This document shows positions 5,551-12,161 of a stretch of 14,795 bases of DNA, piece by piece. Position numbers and translations under genes: made by a program. Location: the NCBI GenBank assembly GCA_031551485.1, contig JAVBNO010000025.1, positions 1 to 14,795 of the forward strand, read 5' to 3'. Within the stretch, counting starts at the first letter, position 1. Each line of letters opens with the position of its first letter. The notes below the pieces were generated by a model. It was not told the DNA's origin. It worked only from the letters and a program-made list of their open reading frames with translations, and ran no database searches. The DNA comes from JAVBNO01 sp031551485. GTDB taxonomy: Bacteria > Bacillota > Clostridia > Oscillospirales > Ruminococcaceae.

Positions 5551-6432
5551 TTATGCAGGATCACGGTTATCAGCCAGGAAAAACAACGCCAGCACCCCTT
5601 GGCCGGTATGTGACCCGATGACAGGGCCGATATAAGTAATAACAAAATCTTTGCAGTTGGTTTTTTTCATCACCAACGCTTTAAGCTGCTCGGCTTCTTC
5701 CAACGCATCGCCGTGGCCGATAAAGACTTTTTGTGGCGGCATACCTTTTGTCTTTTTCACCATCATATCAACCAGTGCTTCAATGGAGGCTTTGCGGCCA
5801 CGGATTTTATCGTAGACTTGCAGTTTGCCCTCATTGTCCATATAAAGCATTGGCTTGATACCGATAAGGCCACCGAGCACGGCGGAAGCGCGGGATACAC
5901 GGCCGCCACGATGAAGATGGTTTAAATCGTCTACTGTTACGAAGTGATTTACACGCATCTTGTTTTCTTCCACCCACTGGGCAATTTCGTCAAGAGACTT
6001 GCCCTGCGCTTTCATTTCGCAGGCATAATAATCCAAAAGACCTTCGCCTTGGGCTGCGCAAAGCGAATCGATCACAACAATTCTGCGGTCTGGATATTTG
6101 GCGGATAATTCCTCCTGTGCCAAGCGAGCGCTGTTTACGCTGCCGCTGAGGCCAGAGCTAAAAGCAATATGGAGAACGTCCCGGCCTGCCTTCAGATGCT
6201 TTTCAAAGAGCCTGGCAGCTTCCTCAGGGTTGACCTGGTGGGTTGTGGGCATCGAGCCGGCTCGTACTTTGTCGTAGAATTCCTTGTTGCTTAGCTCGCC
6301 TTTGTAACCTTTGTAGCTTACGCCTTCAATCGTATAAAGCATGTCCGCCACATCGACTCCATACTTTTCGATATATTCATCCGGAAGTTCGCAACTAACA
6401 CCCAGCACCAGCCCAAAATCCTGTTTCGACAT
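5551..6432 (-). CDS. DegV family (fatty-acid-binding, FakB-like) protein
   Basis: From ATG 6432 the protein has 293 residues, a normal DegV length. Recognisable blocks are ELPDEYIEKYGVDV, MPTTHQVNPEEA, HIAFSSGLSGSVNSARLA, VVIDSLCAAQGEG, HLHRGGRVSRASAVLGGLIGIKPML and GPVIGSHTGQGVLALFF, in family order. DegV proteins bind a fatty acid; FakB members present it to the kinase FakA so that exogenous fatty acids enter phospholipid synthesis. The usual TDS near the N-terminus is GVS here, and the usual TSQ is THQ. The in-frame GTG at 6465 is rejected because AGAGGTGG, a good ribosome binding site for ATG 6432, lies within that extension. It is a single-gene unit with its own promoter and terminator. 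Confidence 0.93.
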   Translation of the reverse strand: MSKQDFGLVLGVSCELPDEYIEKYGVDVADMLYTIEGVSYKGYKGELSNKEFYDKVRAGSMPTTHQVNPEEAARLFEKHLKAGRDVLHIAFSSGLSGSVNSARLAQEELSAKYPDRRIVVIDSLCAAQGEGLLDYYACEMKAQGKSLDEIAQWVEENKMRVNHFVTVDDLNHLHRGGRVSRASAVLGGLIGIKPMLYMDNEGKLQVYDKIRGRKASIEALVDMMVKKTKGMPPQKVFIGHGDALEEAEQLKALVMKKTNCKDFVITYIGPVIGSHTGQGVLALFFLADNRDPA

Positions 6433-6469
6433 ATTGCCACCTCTTTTTCCGTTTCTTCCATTCACCCAA

Positions 6470-6498
6470 ATTATAAACGATCAGAGGTACAATATCAA
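6470..6498 (-). promoter_or_regulatory. Strong sigma-A promoter of the DegV gene
   Basis: On the minus strand TTGATA (6493-6498), a 17-base spacer and a consensus TATAAT (6470-6475). It lies in the 79-base gap after the penicillin-binding protein gene, so DegV has its own start about 30 bases before its ATG. No hairpin terminator for the upstream gene is seen in this gap. Confidence 0.82.
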
Positions 6499-6511
6499 CC
6501 TTTTGCCTGAT

Positions 6512-8128
6512 TTAATTTTGAGGCGCGAGCGCGTTTATTTGATCGACAATTTCTTTGAAAACTGGAGCCGCAAAATTTCCGCCGGAATCCATGCCTTCGT
6601 TAAGGACAACAATGCAATATTTAGGTGCTTCGGCAGGAAAGAAGCCGGCAAACCAGGCGTGAACAATTTCTTCCTCGCCTTTGTAAGTGCCGGTTTGAGC
6701 AGAACCGGTTTTCCCCCCTGCCCCACCGCTTTGCGGTTTTGCGTTAATACCGCTGCCAACCTCGACTGTGTGTACCATAAATTCTTTTAGTATTTGGGCC
6801 GTCTCTGGTGACATGGCGCGGGACTGGGCATAGGCAGGCGCTATCTCACTTAAGGTTTCGCCGTCTGTCGTAAAGCCTTTCACAAGATGAGGTGTAATGC
6901 TGTTGCCACCGTTGGCAATGGCGGCAACCATCTGGGCAATTTGCAAGGGCGTTGCCATCAAATCTCCTTGGCCAAAACCAATGTTGGCAAGCGCTCCACT
7001 ACCTGACAGTTCGGATATCGTGGGTAAATTCCCTTGTTGGCTGCCGAGGCTTGGCGCCAATTCAGTGCCGCTGCCAAACCCAAGGCGCTGCGCCATACTG
7101 ACAATGGCGGGGGATCCCACTTTTTGCGCCAAATTAATAAAATAAGTGTTGCAGGATTGGGCAATGGCGCGCTCCATATTCATAGGGCCATGGCCATCCC
7201 GATTGTGACAATGGAACTCGACGCCATCGATATCAATGACTCCGGTACATTCGTAGTTGTAGAGTGTGGGCGAATAGCCTTCTTCCAACGCGGCAGCCGC
7301 TACCACCAATTTGAAGGTGGACCCGACATTATAAGGTGAAAATGCCCGGTTGATAAAGGGGGCATTTTCATCATCAAGGGATTTTGCCACATTATTGGGG
7401 TCGTAGTCGGGCAGGCTGACCAATGCTTTAATGTCCCCGCTATTTATATCCATAACAGCAACGGCCCCTTTCTGTATCATCTTTGTCGCCGCCTGCTCCA
7501 CAATTTTCTGCATCTCCTTATCGATGGTGAGAACGACACCGCCCGGCTGTGATGGACGAGTATCCACCACCTCGGGCGTCAGCTGGCCAAAAACTTGTCC
7601 TGCCGCGTCCATTTTATACCGCACTTTTAAGCTGCCGCCCATCTGATTGAGCTTGTCATTATAGGCGGCCTCGATGCCGGTTTGGCCTGTTTCATGGTTA
7701 CCGTCCAAATAACCAACCAAGTGGACCGCCAGTTGGTCGGCACTGTAACGTTGGGTCACATCAAAAATAGTAATGCCGTCTCCTGTCCAATTGTTGTTTT
7801 TGACCGGATATAAAAAGGGGTGTCCGGATGCCAATAATGCAGAAAGTTGATCCATCTCTTCTTTATTGCGCATAGATTGCATAATGGTCATGGCTGCTTG
7901 GGCACCTGGTGTGACGACAGCAAGGCGCTCACTTTCATTATCCACTAGGGGGGTAAAGTTGGCATCAAATATTTCGCCGCGGGTGGTGGCAACCAGCACG
8001 CCGTAACTGCTTTGCCGTTCTGCCACCTGGGCCAGAAGATCGATTTGGGTAATATAATAAAGCTTGAATACTAGTGCGCCCAGCATGAGAAGAAGAAATG
8101 CAAATGCTCCAACTGAACGTTTTTCCAT
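6512..8128 (-). CDS. Class B penicillin-binding protein (PBP2/FtsI-SpoVD type transpeptidase)
   Basis: From ATG 8128 the protein has 538 residues: a short cytosolic start, one membrane anchor (about 7-25), a dimerisation/pedestal domain (about 40-190), and a transpeptidase domain. All three active-site motifs are present: S270-T-F-K273 (SxxK), S325-C-N327 (SxN) and K473-T-G475. Such enzymes cross-link peptidoglycan stem peptides outside the membrane and are beta-lactam targets. It is shorter than many division PBPs and has no PASTA repeats, so whether it serves division, elongation or spore cortex cannot be decided. The in-frame ATG at 8155 is rejected because AAAGAGG, the likely ribosome binding site of 8128, lies inside that extension. 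No other cell-division gene is adjacent, so it seems to stand alone. Confidence 0.95.
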   Translation of the reverse strand: MEKRSVGAFAFLLLMLGALVFKLYYITQIDLLAQVAERQSSYGVLVATTRGEIFDANFTPLVDNESERLAVVTPGAQAAMTIMQSMRNKEEMDQLSALLASGHPFLYPVKNNNWTGDGITIFDVTQRYSADQLAVHLVGYLDGNHETGQTGIEAAYNDKLNQMGGSLKVRYKMDAAGQVFGQLTPEVVDTRPSQPGGVVLTIDKEMQKIVEQAATKMIQKGAVAVMDINSGDIKALVSLPDYDPNNVAKSLDDENAPFINRAFSPYNVGSTFKLVVAAAALEEGYSPTLYNYECTGVIDIDGVEFHCHNRDGHGPMNMERAIAQSCNTYFINLAQKVGSPAIVSMAQRLGFGSGTELAPSLGSQQGNLPTISELSGSGALANIGFGQGDLMATPLQIAQMVAAIANGGNSITPHLVKGFTTDGETLSEIAPAYAQSRAMSPETAQILKEFMVHTVEVGSGINAKPQSGGAGGKTGSAQTGTYKGEEEIVHAWFAGFFPAEAPKYCIVVLNEGMDSGGNFAAPVFKEIVDQINALAPQN

Positions 8129-8159
8129 ATGTCGACCTCTTTCCAGAAGAATCATATGG

Positions 8160-8189
8160 ATTATTGTTGACCAAATTTAGTAAAGACAA
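8160..8189 (-). promoter_or_regulatory. Possible promoter of the penicillin-binding protein gene
   Basis: On the minus strand TTGTCT (8184-8189) and AATAAT (8160-8165) with an 18-base spacer lie between the upstream terminator and the gene. The start would be near 8153, about 25 bases before the ATG. Both boxes are imperfect. Confidence 0.38.
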
Positions 8190-8245
8190 TCGAAAGTATT
8201 GGAAGTGCAAAAGCTGTGGGGTATCCCGACAGCCAGGATATGAAT

Positions 8246-8284
8246 GCAAAAACGAGAGATGGCTCGTTTGAGTCATCCCTCGTT
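8246..8284 (-). terminator. Intrinsic terminator behind the PurD-like gene
   Basis: On the minus strand AACGAGGGATG pairs with CATCTCTCGTT, extended by CTC/GAGC around a small loop, and is followed directly by TTTTT. It starts about 53 bases after the stop codon of the PurD-like gene. Confidence 0.87.
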
Positions 8285-8336
8285 ATCCGTTTTTGATACA
8301 AACCGATGGCATCCGCTGGATTCATAAGATGGCTTT

Positions 8337-9593
8337 TTAGTGGTGACCAATATCTTCACGAAAATAGGCGTTGGGAAAGTGAATGATTTGAGCCGCTTCA
8401 TAGGCACTGGCTACCGTTTCGTCCAAAAAGCGGCCTGTGGTGGATACGCTGACGACGCGTCCGCCGGTAGAAAAATAACCTTCTTCATCACAGCGGGTAG
8501 CGCAGTGGCAAAGGGTGACATCAGACAGCCGTGCGGCCGCTTTGAGGCCTTTGATATGCTGCCCATTTTCAAAAGTGTCAGGATAGTTTTTGTCGCTTAA
8601 CACAACACATACAGCATAACCGTCATGCATAGAAATATCCTGTGTATCTAAACGGTCTTCGCAGATGGACATGAAGATTTCTACTAAATCTGTTTGCAAC
8701 AGAGACAGCGCCGCTTGTATTTCCGGATCAGGCATCCGGCAACTTATGTCCAGCACTTGTGGGCCATGAGGGGTAATGACAATATTGAAGGTCAGGCATC
8801 CCTTGATATGAATACCTTCGTTCCTCAGCGCTTTCAAGGCAGGTACATATATGCCTTGTACGCAGACTTTGGCAATATCATCGGGATAATAGGGGCTTGG
8901 GGCGACTGCTCCCATACCGTGGGTGTAGGGGGCATTTTCGCCATCATGGGTGCGTTTGAAGCTTTGGGCTGTTGCAAGCGCTTTCACCGTAACACCGTCT
9001 GTCAATATTACGGCGGAAACTTTCGGTCCAATGATATAAGGCTCGATCAGTAATTTTTGGCAGCCGTCTTGCTGAAACATTCTTTCGACAATTGCCATGG
9101 CTTGAGGGGCATTGTATGCAATAAAGGTGTCTAATAAATTTTCATTGCCAGCATGATTATTTTTTAGGATGACAGGAAAAACATTTTGTGTCATCAAATG
9201 TGTAAGAGCCGCTTGTGATGAGTCAAACAGGTGATATTTCACAACTGGTATACCATATTTCTCCAATAGTGTTTTTGTAAATAATCTGTCGTTTTCTATT
9301 ATACAGGCAGCGGCAGATGGCCCAAAAGCGCATATACCTTTTGCCTCCAGCGCTTCCACCATACCGACGGCCAACGCCTGCCGGGATGTAACGACCACAA
9401 GATCGATTTTCTTTTGCTGCGCAAAGGCGATGACGAGGTCTACATCCGTTGTTTTAATATTGACGCAAATGGCATCTTCCTCAATGCCTCCATTACCCGG
9501 GCAGCAATAAATGGATGTCGTATGCATGCTTGTCATTAGTTTTTTGACCAGCGCGTGCTCCCGGGCACCACTGCCGACAATCAAAATGTTCAT
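8337..9593 (-). CDS. Diverged PurD-like (phosphoribosylamine-glycine ligase family) ATP-grasp protein
   Basis: A 418-residue protein that follows PurD from end to end: MNILIVGSGAREHALVKKL, PGNGG (32-36), the FGPSAAA linker (90-96), FTKTLLEKYGIP, ATP-grasp strands, SFKRTHDGENAPYTHGMGAV (211-230), MPDPEIQ (287-293) and a C-terminal domain ending NAYFREDIG. True PurD joins phosphoribosylamine and glycine using ATP in purine synthesis. Several conserved sites differ. VGPEAPL is VTSRQAL, the ADGLAAGKGV loop is NNHAGNENLL, NTGGMGA is YTHGMGA, and E-F-N-x-R-F-G-DPE is D-I-S-C-R-M-PDPE, altering residues expected to bind metal and nucleotide. No other pur gene is nearby. It is intact, with its own promoter and terminator, so it may be an active variant, a paralogue with another substrate, or a pseudoenzyme. 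The ribosome binding site is atypical (AGGGG 12 bases or AGGG 3 bases before the ATG). Confidence 0.85.
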   Translation of the reverse strand: MNILIVGSGAREHALVKKLMTSMHTTSIYCCPGNGGIEEDAICVNIKTTDVDLVIAFAQQKKIDLVVVTSRQALAVGMVEALEAKGICAFGPSAAACIIENDRLFTKTLLEKYGIPVVKYHLFDSSQAALTHLMTQNVFPVILKNNHAGNENLLDTFIAYNAPQAMAIVERMFQQDGCQKLLIEPYIIGPKVSAVILTDGVTVKALATAQSFKRTHDGENAPYTHGMGAVAPSPYYPDDIAKVCVQGIYVPALKALRNEGIHIKGCLTFNIVITPHGPQVLDISCRMPDPEIQAALSLLQTDLVEIFMSICEDRLDTQDISMHDGYAVCVVLSDKNYPDTFENGQHIKGLKAAARLSDVTLCHCATRCDEEGYFSTGGRVVSVSTTGRFLDETVASAYEAAQIIHFPNAYFREDIGHH

Positions 9594-9911
9594 CTTCCCT
9601 TATATCCCCTTTTTTGGCCTCTCAAATTGCAGAATAAAACATCGAATATTGCTCCTCAAAAAAACAATGTTGTAAAGGCTTTTTGCTGTACACCGAAAAG
9701 ATCGGCTATATATAAATAATGTAAGAAGAAAAAAGACGAAAAGTAGTATAGCTTTACAGTTGAAATGATTTGTGTAATTCTATCTTTCCACATCTTGCTC
9801 ACATTCCCTGTATCATTTCATAATAAATGAAAAGATTAAAAATTAACAAGCAAATCTATGTTCAAGTTGTGTTCTACTCTCTATGTGTTTTAGAATATTT
9901 TGACAAAGCTG

Positions 9912-9935
9912 GTGGGGTGGCCAAAGGCCCCCCAC
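9912..9935 (-). other. GC-rich hairpin in the leader of the PurD-like gene
   Basis: GTGGGG-T-GGCC pairs with GGCC-CCCCAC around an AAA loop: 10 bp with one bulged base, very stable against the surrounding A+T-rich sequence. No T-run follows on either strand, so it is not a normal intrinsic terminator. It begins about 60 bases inside the predicted transcript and could belong to a structured leader or small RNA. Confidence 0.5.
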
Positions 9936-9975
9936 ACAATCAAGTTTATTATACGATCGGATTGCTAAAATGACT

Positions 9976-10003
9976 TGGATTGCATACTATGGTATACAAT
10001 CCA
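9976..10003. promoter_or_regulatory. 28-bp palindrome overlapping a transcription start, probable operator
   Basis: Two 14-base arms centred between 9989 and 9990 match at 12 of 14 positions (TGGATTGcATACtA and its complement), with no spacer. The palindrome starts at the -10 box of the minus-strand promoter (10003-10008) and covers the expected start point, where a repressor would block transcription. The inner TTGTATAC half resembles sites of dimeric regulators such as GntR-type proteins, but the regulator cannot be identified. Confidence 0.6.
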
Positions 10004-10030
10004 TTATACCCTACCTTCAAGAAAATTCAA
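10003..10030 (-). promoter_or_regulatory. Promoter driving the PurD-like gene's long leader
   Basis: On the minus strand TTGAAT (10025-10030) and a consensus TATAAT (10003-10008) are separated by 16 bases. The next gene in this direction is the PurD-like gene, about 400 bases downstream, with no terminator recognised in between. Confidence 0.6.
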
Positions 10031-10094
10031 CCTTTTTCCCTCTTTTTATCCAAAAATGATCCCCAGAATTTTACACTTTTCTTGCTGCAAACAA

Positions 10095-10135
10095 TTCCGG
10101 CCCGATGCAAATTCTCGCTTTGCACCAGGCCGGAT
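10095..10135 (-). terminator. Hairpin behind the SPFH gene, possible terminator
   Basis: ATTCCGGCC/GGCCGGAT arms close an inner TGCAAA/TTTGCA stem, with a 3-by-3 internal loop and a short A+T loop. It starts about 28 bases after the SPFH stop codon. The sequence after it on the minus strand (AATTGTTTGC) is only weakly U-rich, so termination would be imperfect or need a factor. Confidence 0.5.
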
Positions 10136-10162
10136 TCTATAAACATGGGGGGACACTTAATA

Positions 10163-11104
10163 CTATTTGCTGTCTGTGGCAAGCATTTCTTTAATGGATG
10201 TGGTAATACCTGCAAGACCTTGCATATCGCTAGGAATAATCAGTTTTGTGGCTTGGCCGTTGGCCACTTTGGCCAATGCTTCGTAAGACTTAAGGACAAG
10301 CACATTCTGGTTGGGAGATGCCGCATTAAGCAGTTTGAGAGAATCGGCCAATGCTGATTGCACCAGCCCAATGGCTTCCGCCTCACCGTGAGCTTCGCGA
10401 ATCTTTTGCTCTCTTACCGCATCAGCGTGCAGGATAGCAGACGCTTTTTCGCCTTCAGCCCGCAGAATTTGCGACTCTTTCTCACCTTCGGCCACCAGGA
10501 TCTTACTTTGTTTTTCACCCTCGGCCAACAAGATCGCCTGGCGTTTTTCACGCTCGGCCTTCATTTGTTTTTCCATGGCGTCTTGGATCTCGCGGGGCGG
10601 AATGATATTCTTAATTTCGACGCGGTTGACCTTGATGCCCCATTTATCGGTTGCGGCATCCAAGGCTACCGTGATTTTATTGTTGATTACATCGCGAGAC
10701 GTCAGGGTATGATCCAATTCCAGCTCGCCGATGATGTTACGCATAGTGGTGGCCGTCAGACTTTCGATGGCCTGGATAGGACGCTCTACACCATAGGTAT
10801 AAAGTTTGGCGTCGGTGACCTGGTAAAACACGATGGTATCAATTTGGATCGTAACGTTATCTTTGGTAATCACCGGCTGGGGAGCAAAATCCATGACTTG
10901 CTCTTTAAGAGAAATCCTTTTGGCAATGCGGTCAATGAAAGGTATTTTAACGTGAAGGCCGGTTTGCCATGTGGTGTAATAGGTACCCAAACGTTCGACG
11001 ACAAATACAGTTGCCTGGGGAACAATTTTGATGTTGGCGACGACAAGGATTAATCCCGCAAGAATGAGAATCAGAAAAATGAAGAAACCAAATAATGCTT
11101 GCAT
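10163..11104 (-). CDS. SPFH/Band 7 (stomatin-like, paraslipin/QmcA type) membrane protein
   Basis: From ATG 11104 the protein has 313 residues: an N-terminal membrane helix (about 4-24), an SPFH domain (about 25-185, with IVPQATVFVVERLGTY, PFIDRI and RVEIKNIIPPREIQDAMEKQ), and a helical tail. The tail carries four 11-residue repeats from about 191 (ILLAEGEKQSK and variants), a coiled-coil pattern typical of the stomatin branch. These proteins oligomerise at the membrane and organise lipid domains or regulate membrane proteases. GGAGGG precedes ATG 11104; a TTG start at 11137 would put this ribosome binding site inside the gene and is rejected. nfeD lies 33 bases upstream, the usual NfeD-SPFH partnership, and padR precedes both. 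Confidence 0.95.
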   Translation of the reverse strand: MQALFGFFIFLILILAGLILVVANIKIVPQATVFVVERLGTYYTTWQTGLHVKIPFIDRIAKRISLKEQVMDFAPQPVITKDNVTIQIDTIVFYQVTDAKLYTYGVERPIQAIESLTATTMRNIIGELELDHTLTSRDVINNKITVALDAATDKWGIKVNRVEIKNIIPPREIQDAMEKQMKAEREKRQAILLAEGEKQSKILVAEGEKESQILRAEGEKASAILHADAVREQKIREAHGEAEAIGLVQSALADSLKLLNAASPNQNVLVLKSYEALAKVANGQATKLIIPSDMQGLAGITTSIKEMLATDSK

Positions 11105-11137
11105 ACTATATCCCTCCGTTATTATAAAATCCGTCAA

Positions 11138-11584
11138 TTAAAAAATGCGCTCGACAATTAATTTGACACCAGAAATTGCTTTGATTAAAACTTTTTCGTC
11201 TTTGGCTATGTACTCTCCGTCTTCTGCAACTGCGGCCCAATCTAATCCTCCCACCATAACCCGGCCCGCAGTGCTATCATCGGTGATATCGCTGAGCACT
11301 GTACCGATGCGACCGACCATGCTGTCCGCGTTGGTGTGGATTTCTTTGACATTGAGTCTTTTCTTGATGAAAGGACGGGTAATGACCAAAGTGATGATGG
11401 AGACCACAATAAAGAGAACAATTTGCAGCCACAACGGCGCGCCTAGCAAGGACGCAATGATCGCCACGATGGCACCCGCCACAAACCAGATTGCCACTAA
11501 TTGGACAGTCGCTGCTTCAAACACGCCAAGGACGATTGTCAGAACCAGCCAGAATATCGGCATCAGACTATTAAAACCATTCAT
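11138..11584 (-). CDS. NfeD-family membrane protein (short form, NfeD1b-like)
   Basis: A 148-residue protein with three to four hydrophobic segments in the first 75 residues (PIFWLVLTIVLGVFEAATVQ, WFVAGAIVAIIASLLG, WLQIVLFIVVSIITLVIT) and an OB-fold C-terminal domain (about 88-148, MVGRIGTVLSD, GRVMVGGLDWAAVAEDG, VLIKAISGVKLIVE). This is the short form without the ClpP-like protease domain. NfeD proteins work with SPFH partners; the OB-fold is thought to contact the partner and stabilise the assembly. GGAGG lies eight bases before the ATG. It sits 48 bases after padR and 33 bases before the SPFH gene with no terminators between, consistent with one transcript. Confidence 0.94.
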   Translation of the reverse strand: MNGFNSLMPIFWLVLTIVLGVFEAATVQLVAIWFVAGAIVAIIASLLGAPLWLQIVLFIVVSIITLVITRPFIKKRLNVKEIHTNADSMVGRIGTVLSDITDDSTAGRVMVGGLDWAAVAEDGEYIAKDEKVLIKAISGVKLIVERIF

Positions 11585-11632
11585 AAGCCATGCCTCCTCG
11601 CAATATAAAATGGAATATCATTTGTTGTCATC

Positions 11633-11977
11633 TCAGCTCAGCGCGTATTGCATGGTATCCAGCTGGTTTAGCGACATCCCAGCAATGCGGGAGAGTTCGA
11701 TAAGCCGGATGGCTTCCGCTTTCAACACTTCCATGCCGATAGGCGTAATTCGATAGATTTTGCGCCTGTCATTTTCCCGTGTCACTGTCACTAACCCATC
11801 ATTCTCCATCTTGTACAAAATGGTGTAGACAGTACCTGCGCCCAAGTTAACGCGGCCGGCGGTCATATCGCCAACACGCTGCATTATGCCATAGCCGTGA
11901 AGCTCATCCACCAAGGTGGAAAGTAATAGAAAACTGGGCTCAGACATTGGAAGATAGCTTTTTAATAATGCTTCCAT
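11633..11977 (-). CDS. PadR-family transcriptional regulator
   Basis: A 114-residue protein. The winged helix is clear: PSFLLLSTLVDELHGYGIMQ (14-33), NLGAGTVYTILYKMENDGLV (44-63) and the wing RRKIYRITPIGMEVLKAEA (71-89), followed by a short C-terminal dimerisation helix, as in PadR subfamily 2. PadR proteins are ligand-responsive repressors, often of the operon in which they lie. AAGGAG precedes the ATG. nfeD and the SPFH gene follow on the same strand without a terminator, so PadR probably controls itself and this membrane pair through the repeats upstream. The inducing signal is unknown; envelope stress or a membrane-active compound is only a guess from the neighbours. Confidence 0.94.
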   Translation of the reverse strand: MEALLKSYLPMSEPSFLLLSTLVDELHGYGIMQRVGDMTAGRVNLGAGTVYTILYKMENDGLVTVTRENDRRKIYRITPIGMEVLKAEAIRLIELSRIAGMSLNQLDTMQYALS

Positions 11978-12012
11978 GTTGCTTCTCCTTCCTGCATCAT
12001 AGTCTAAATTTG

Positions 12013-12060
12013 ATTCACCTATATATCGGAAGGTGATATATCATTAAACCAAATATATCA
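12013..12060 (-). promoter_or_regulatory. Probable PadR operator/promoter region
   Basis: Upstream of padR lie three GATATAT copies on the minus strand; the first two extend to ATGATATAT and are 17 bases apart, the third follows 15 bases later. They overlap a TCACCT/AGGTGA inverted repeat (12015-12020 with 12031-12036) and a GATATATC palindrome (12035-12042). The region lies 36-83 bases before the start codon, where the promoter must be, and contains TATATA-like -10 candidates, but no good -35 could be fixed. Confidence 0.5.
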
Positions 12061-12110
12061 TGACTCGATACAGTTGTCAAGAGCTTAGGAAAATATTTTT
12101 TTGCATTATC

Positions 12111-12146
12111 ATAAAAAAGAGGATGCCGCTTAACGGGCATCCTCTT
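12111..12146 (-). terminator. Intrinsic terminator behind groEL
   Basis: On the minus strand an 11-bp stem (12136-12146 with 12117-12127) with an eight-base loop is followed by TTTTTTAT. It begins 15 bases after the groEL stop codon. Confidence 0.92.
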
Positions 12147-12161
12147 GGACTGTGTGTGGGA

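Larger units (their letters stand above)
9594..10162 (-). other. Long gene-free region between the SPFH and PurD-like genes
   Basis: About 570 bases, clearly more A+T-rich than the flanking genes, with no convincing coding sequence on either strand. It contains a minus-strand promoter, a 28-bp palindrome, a GC-rich hairpin, a second TATAAT (9949-9954 region on the minus strand, no good -35), and a hairpin behind the SPFH gene, each listed separately. From the promoter to the PurD-like ATG would be an untranslated leader of about 400 bases. I do not recognise a known riboswitch in it; guanine, PRPP, ZTP and THF patterns were looked for by eye and not seen. Confidence 0.6.

Noticed and set aside
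9656..9793. 45-codon minus-strand ORF in the leader of the PurD-like gene (MWKDRITQII start, Phe/Tyr/Leu-rich)
   Set aside because: No Shine-Dalgarno sequence at a proper distance and low-complexity A+T-rich codons; probably chance. Conservation in relatives would change this view.
9601..10010. Known purine-related riboswitches (guanine, PRPP, ZTP, THF) before the PurD-like gene
   Set aside because: By eye none of the conserved cores of these classes is present; a covariance-model scan would be decisive.
10358..11053. 231-codon plus-strand open frame
   Set aside because: Antisense to the SPFH gene; the Phe/Leu-rich repeats in its translation are just the complement of the AEGEK repeats.
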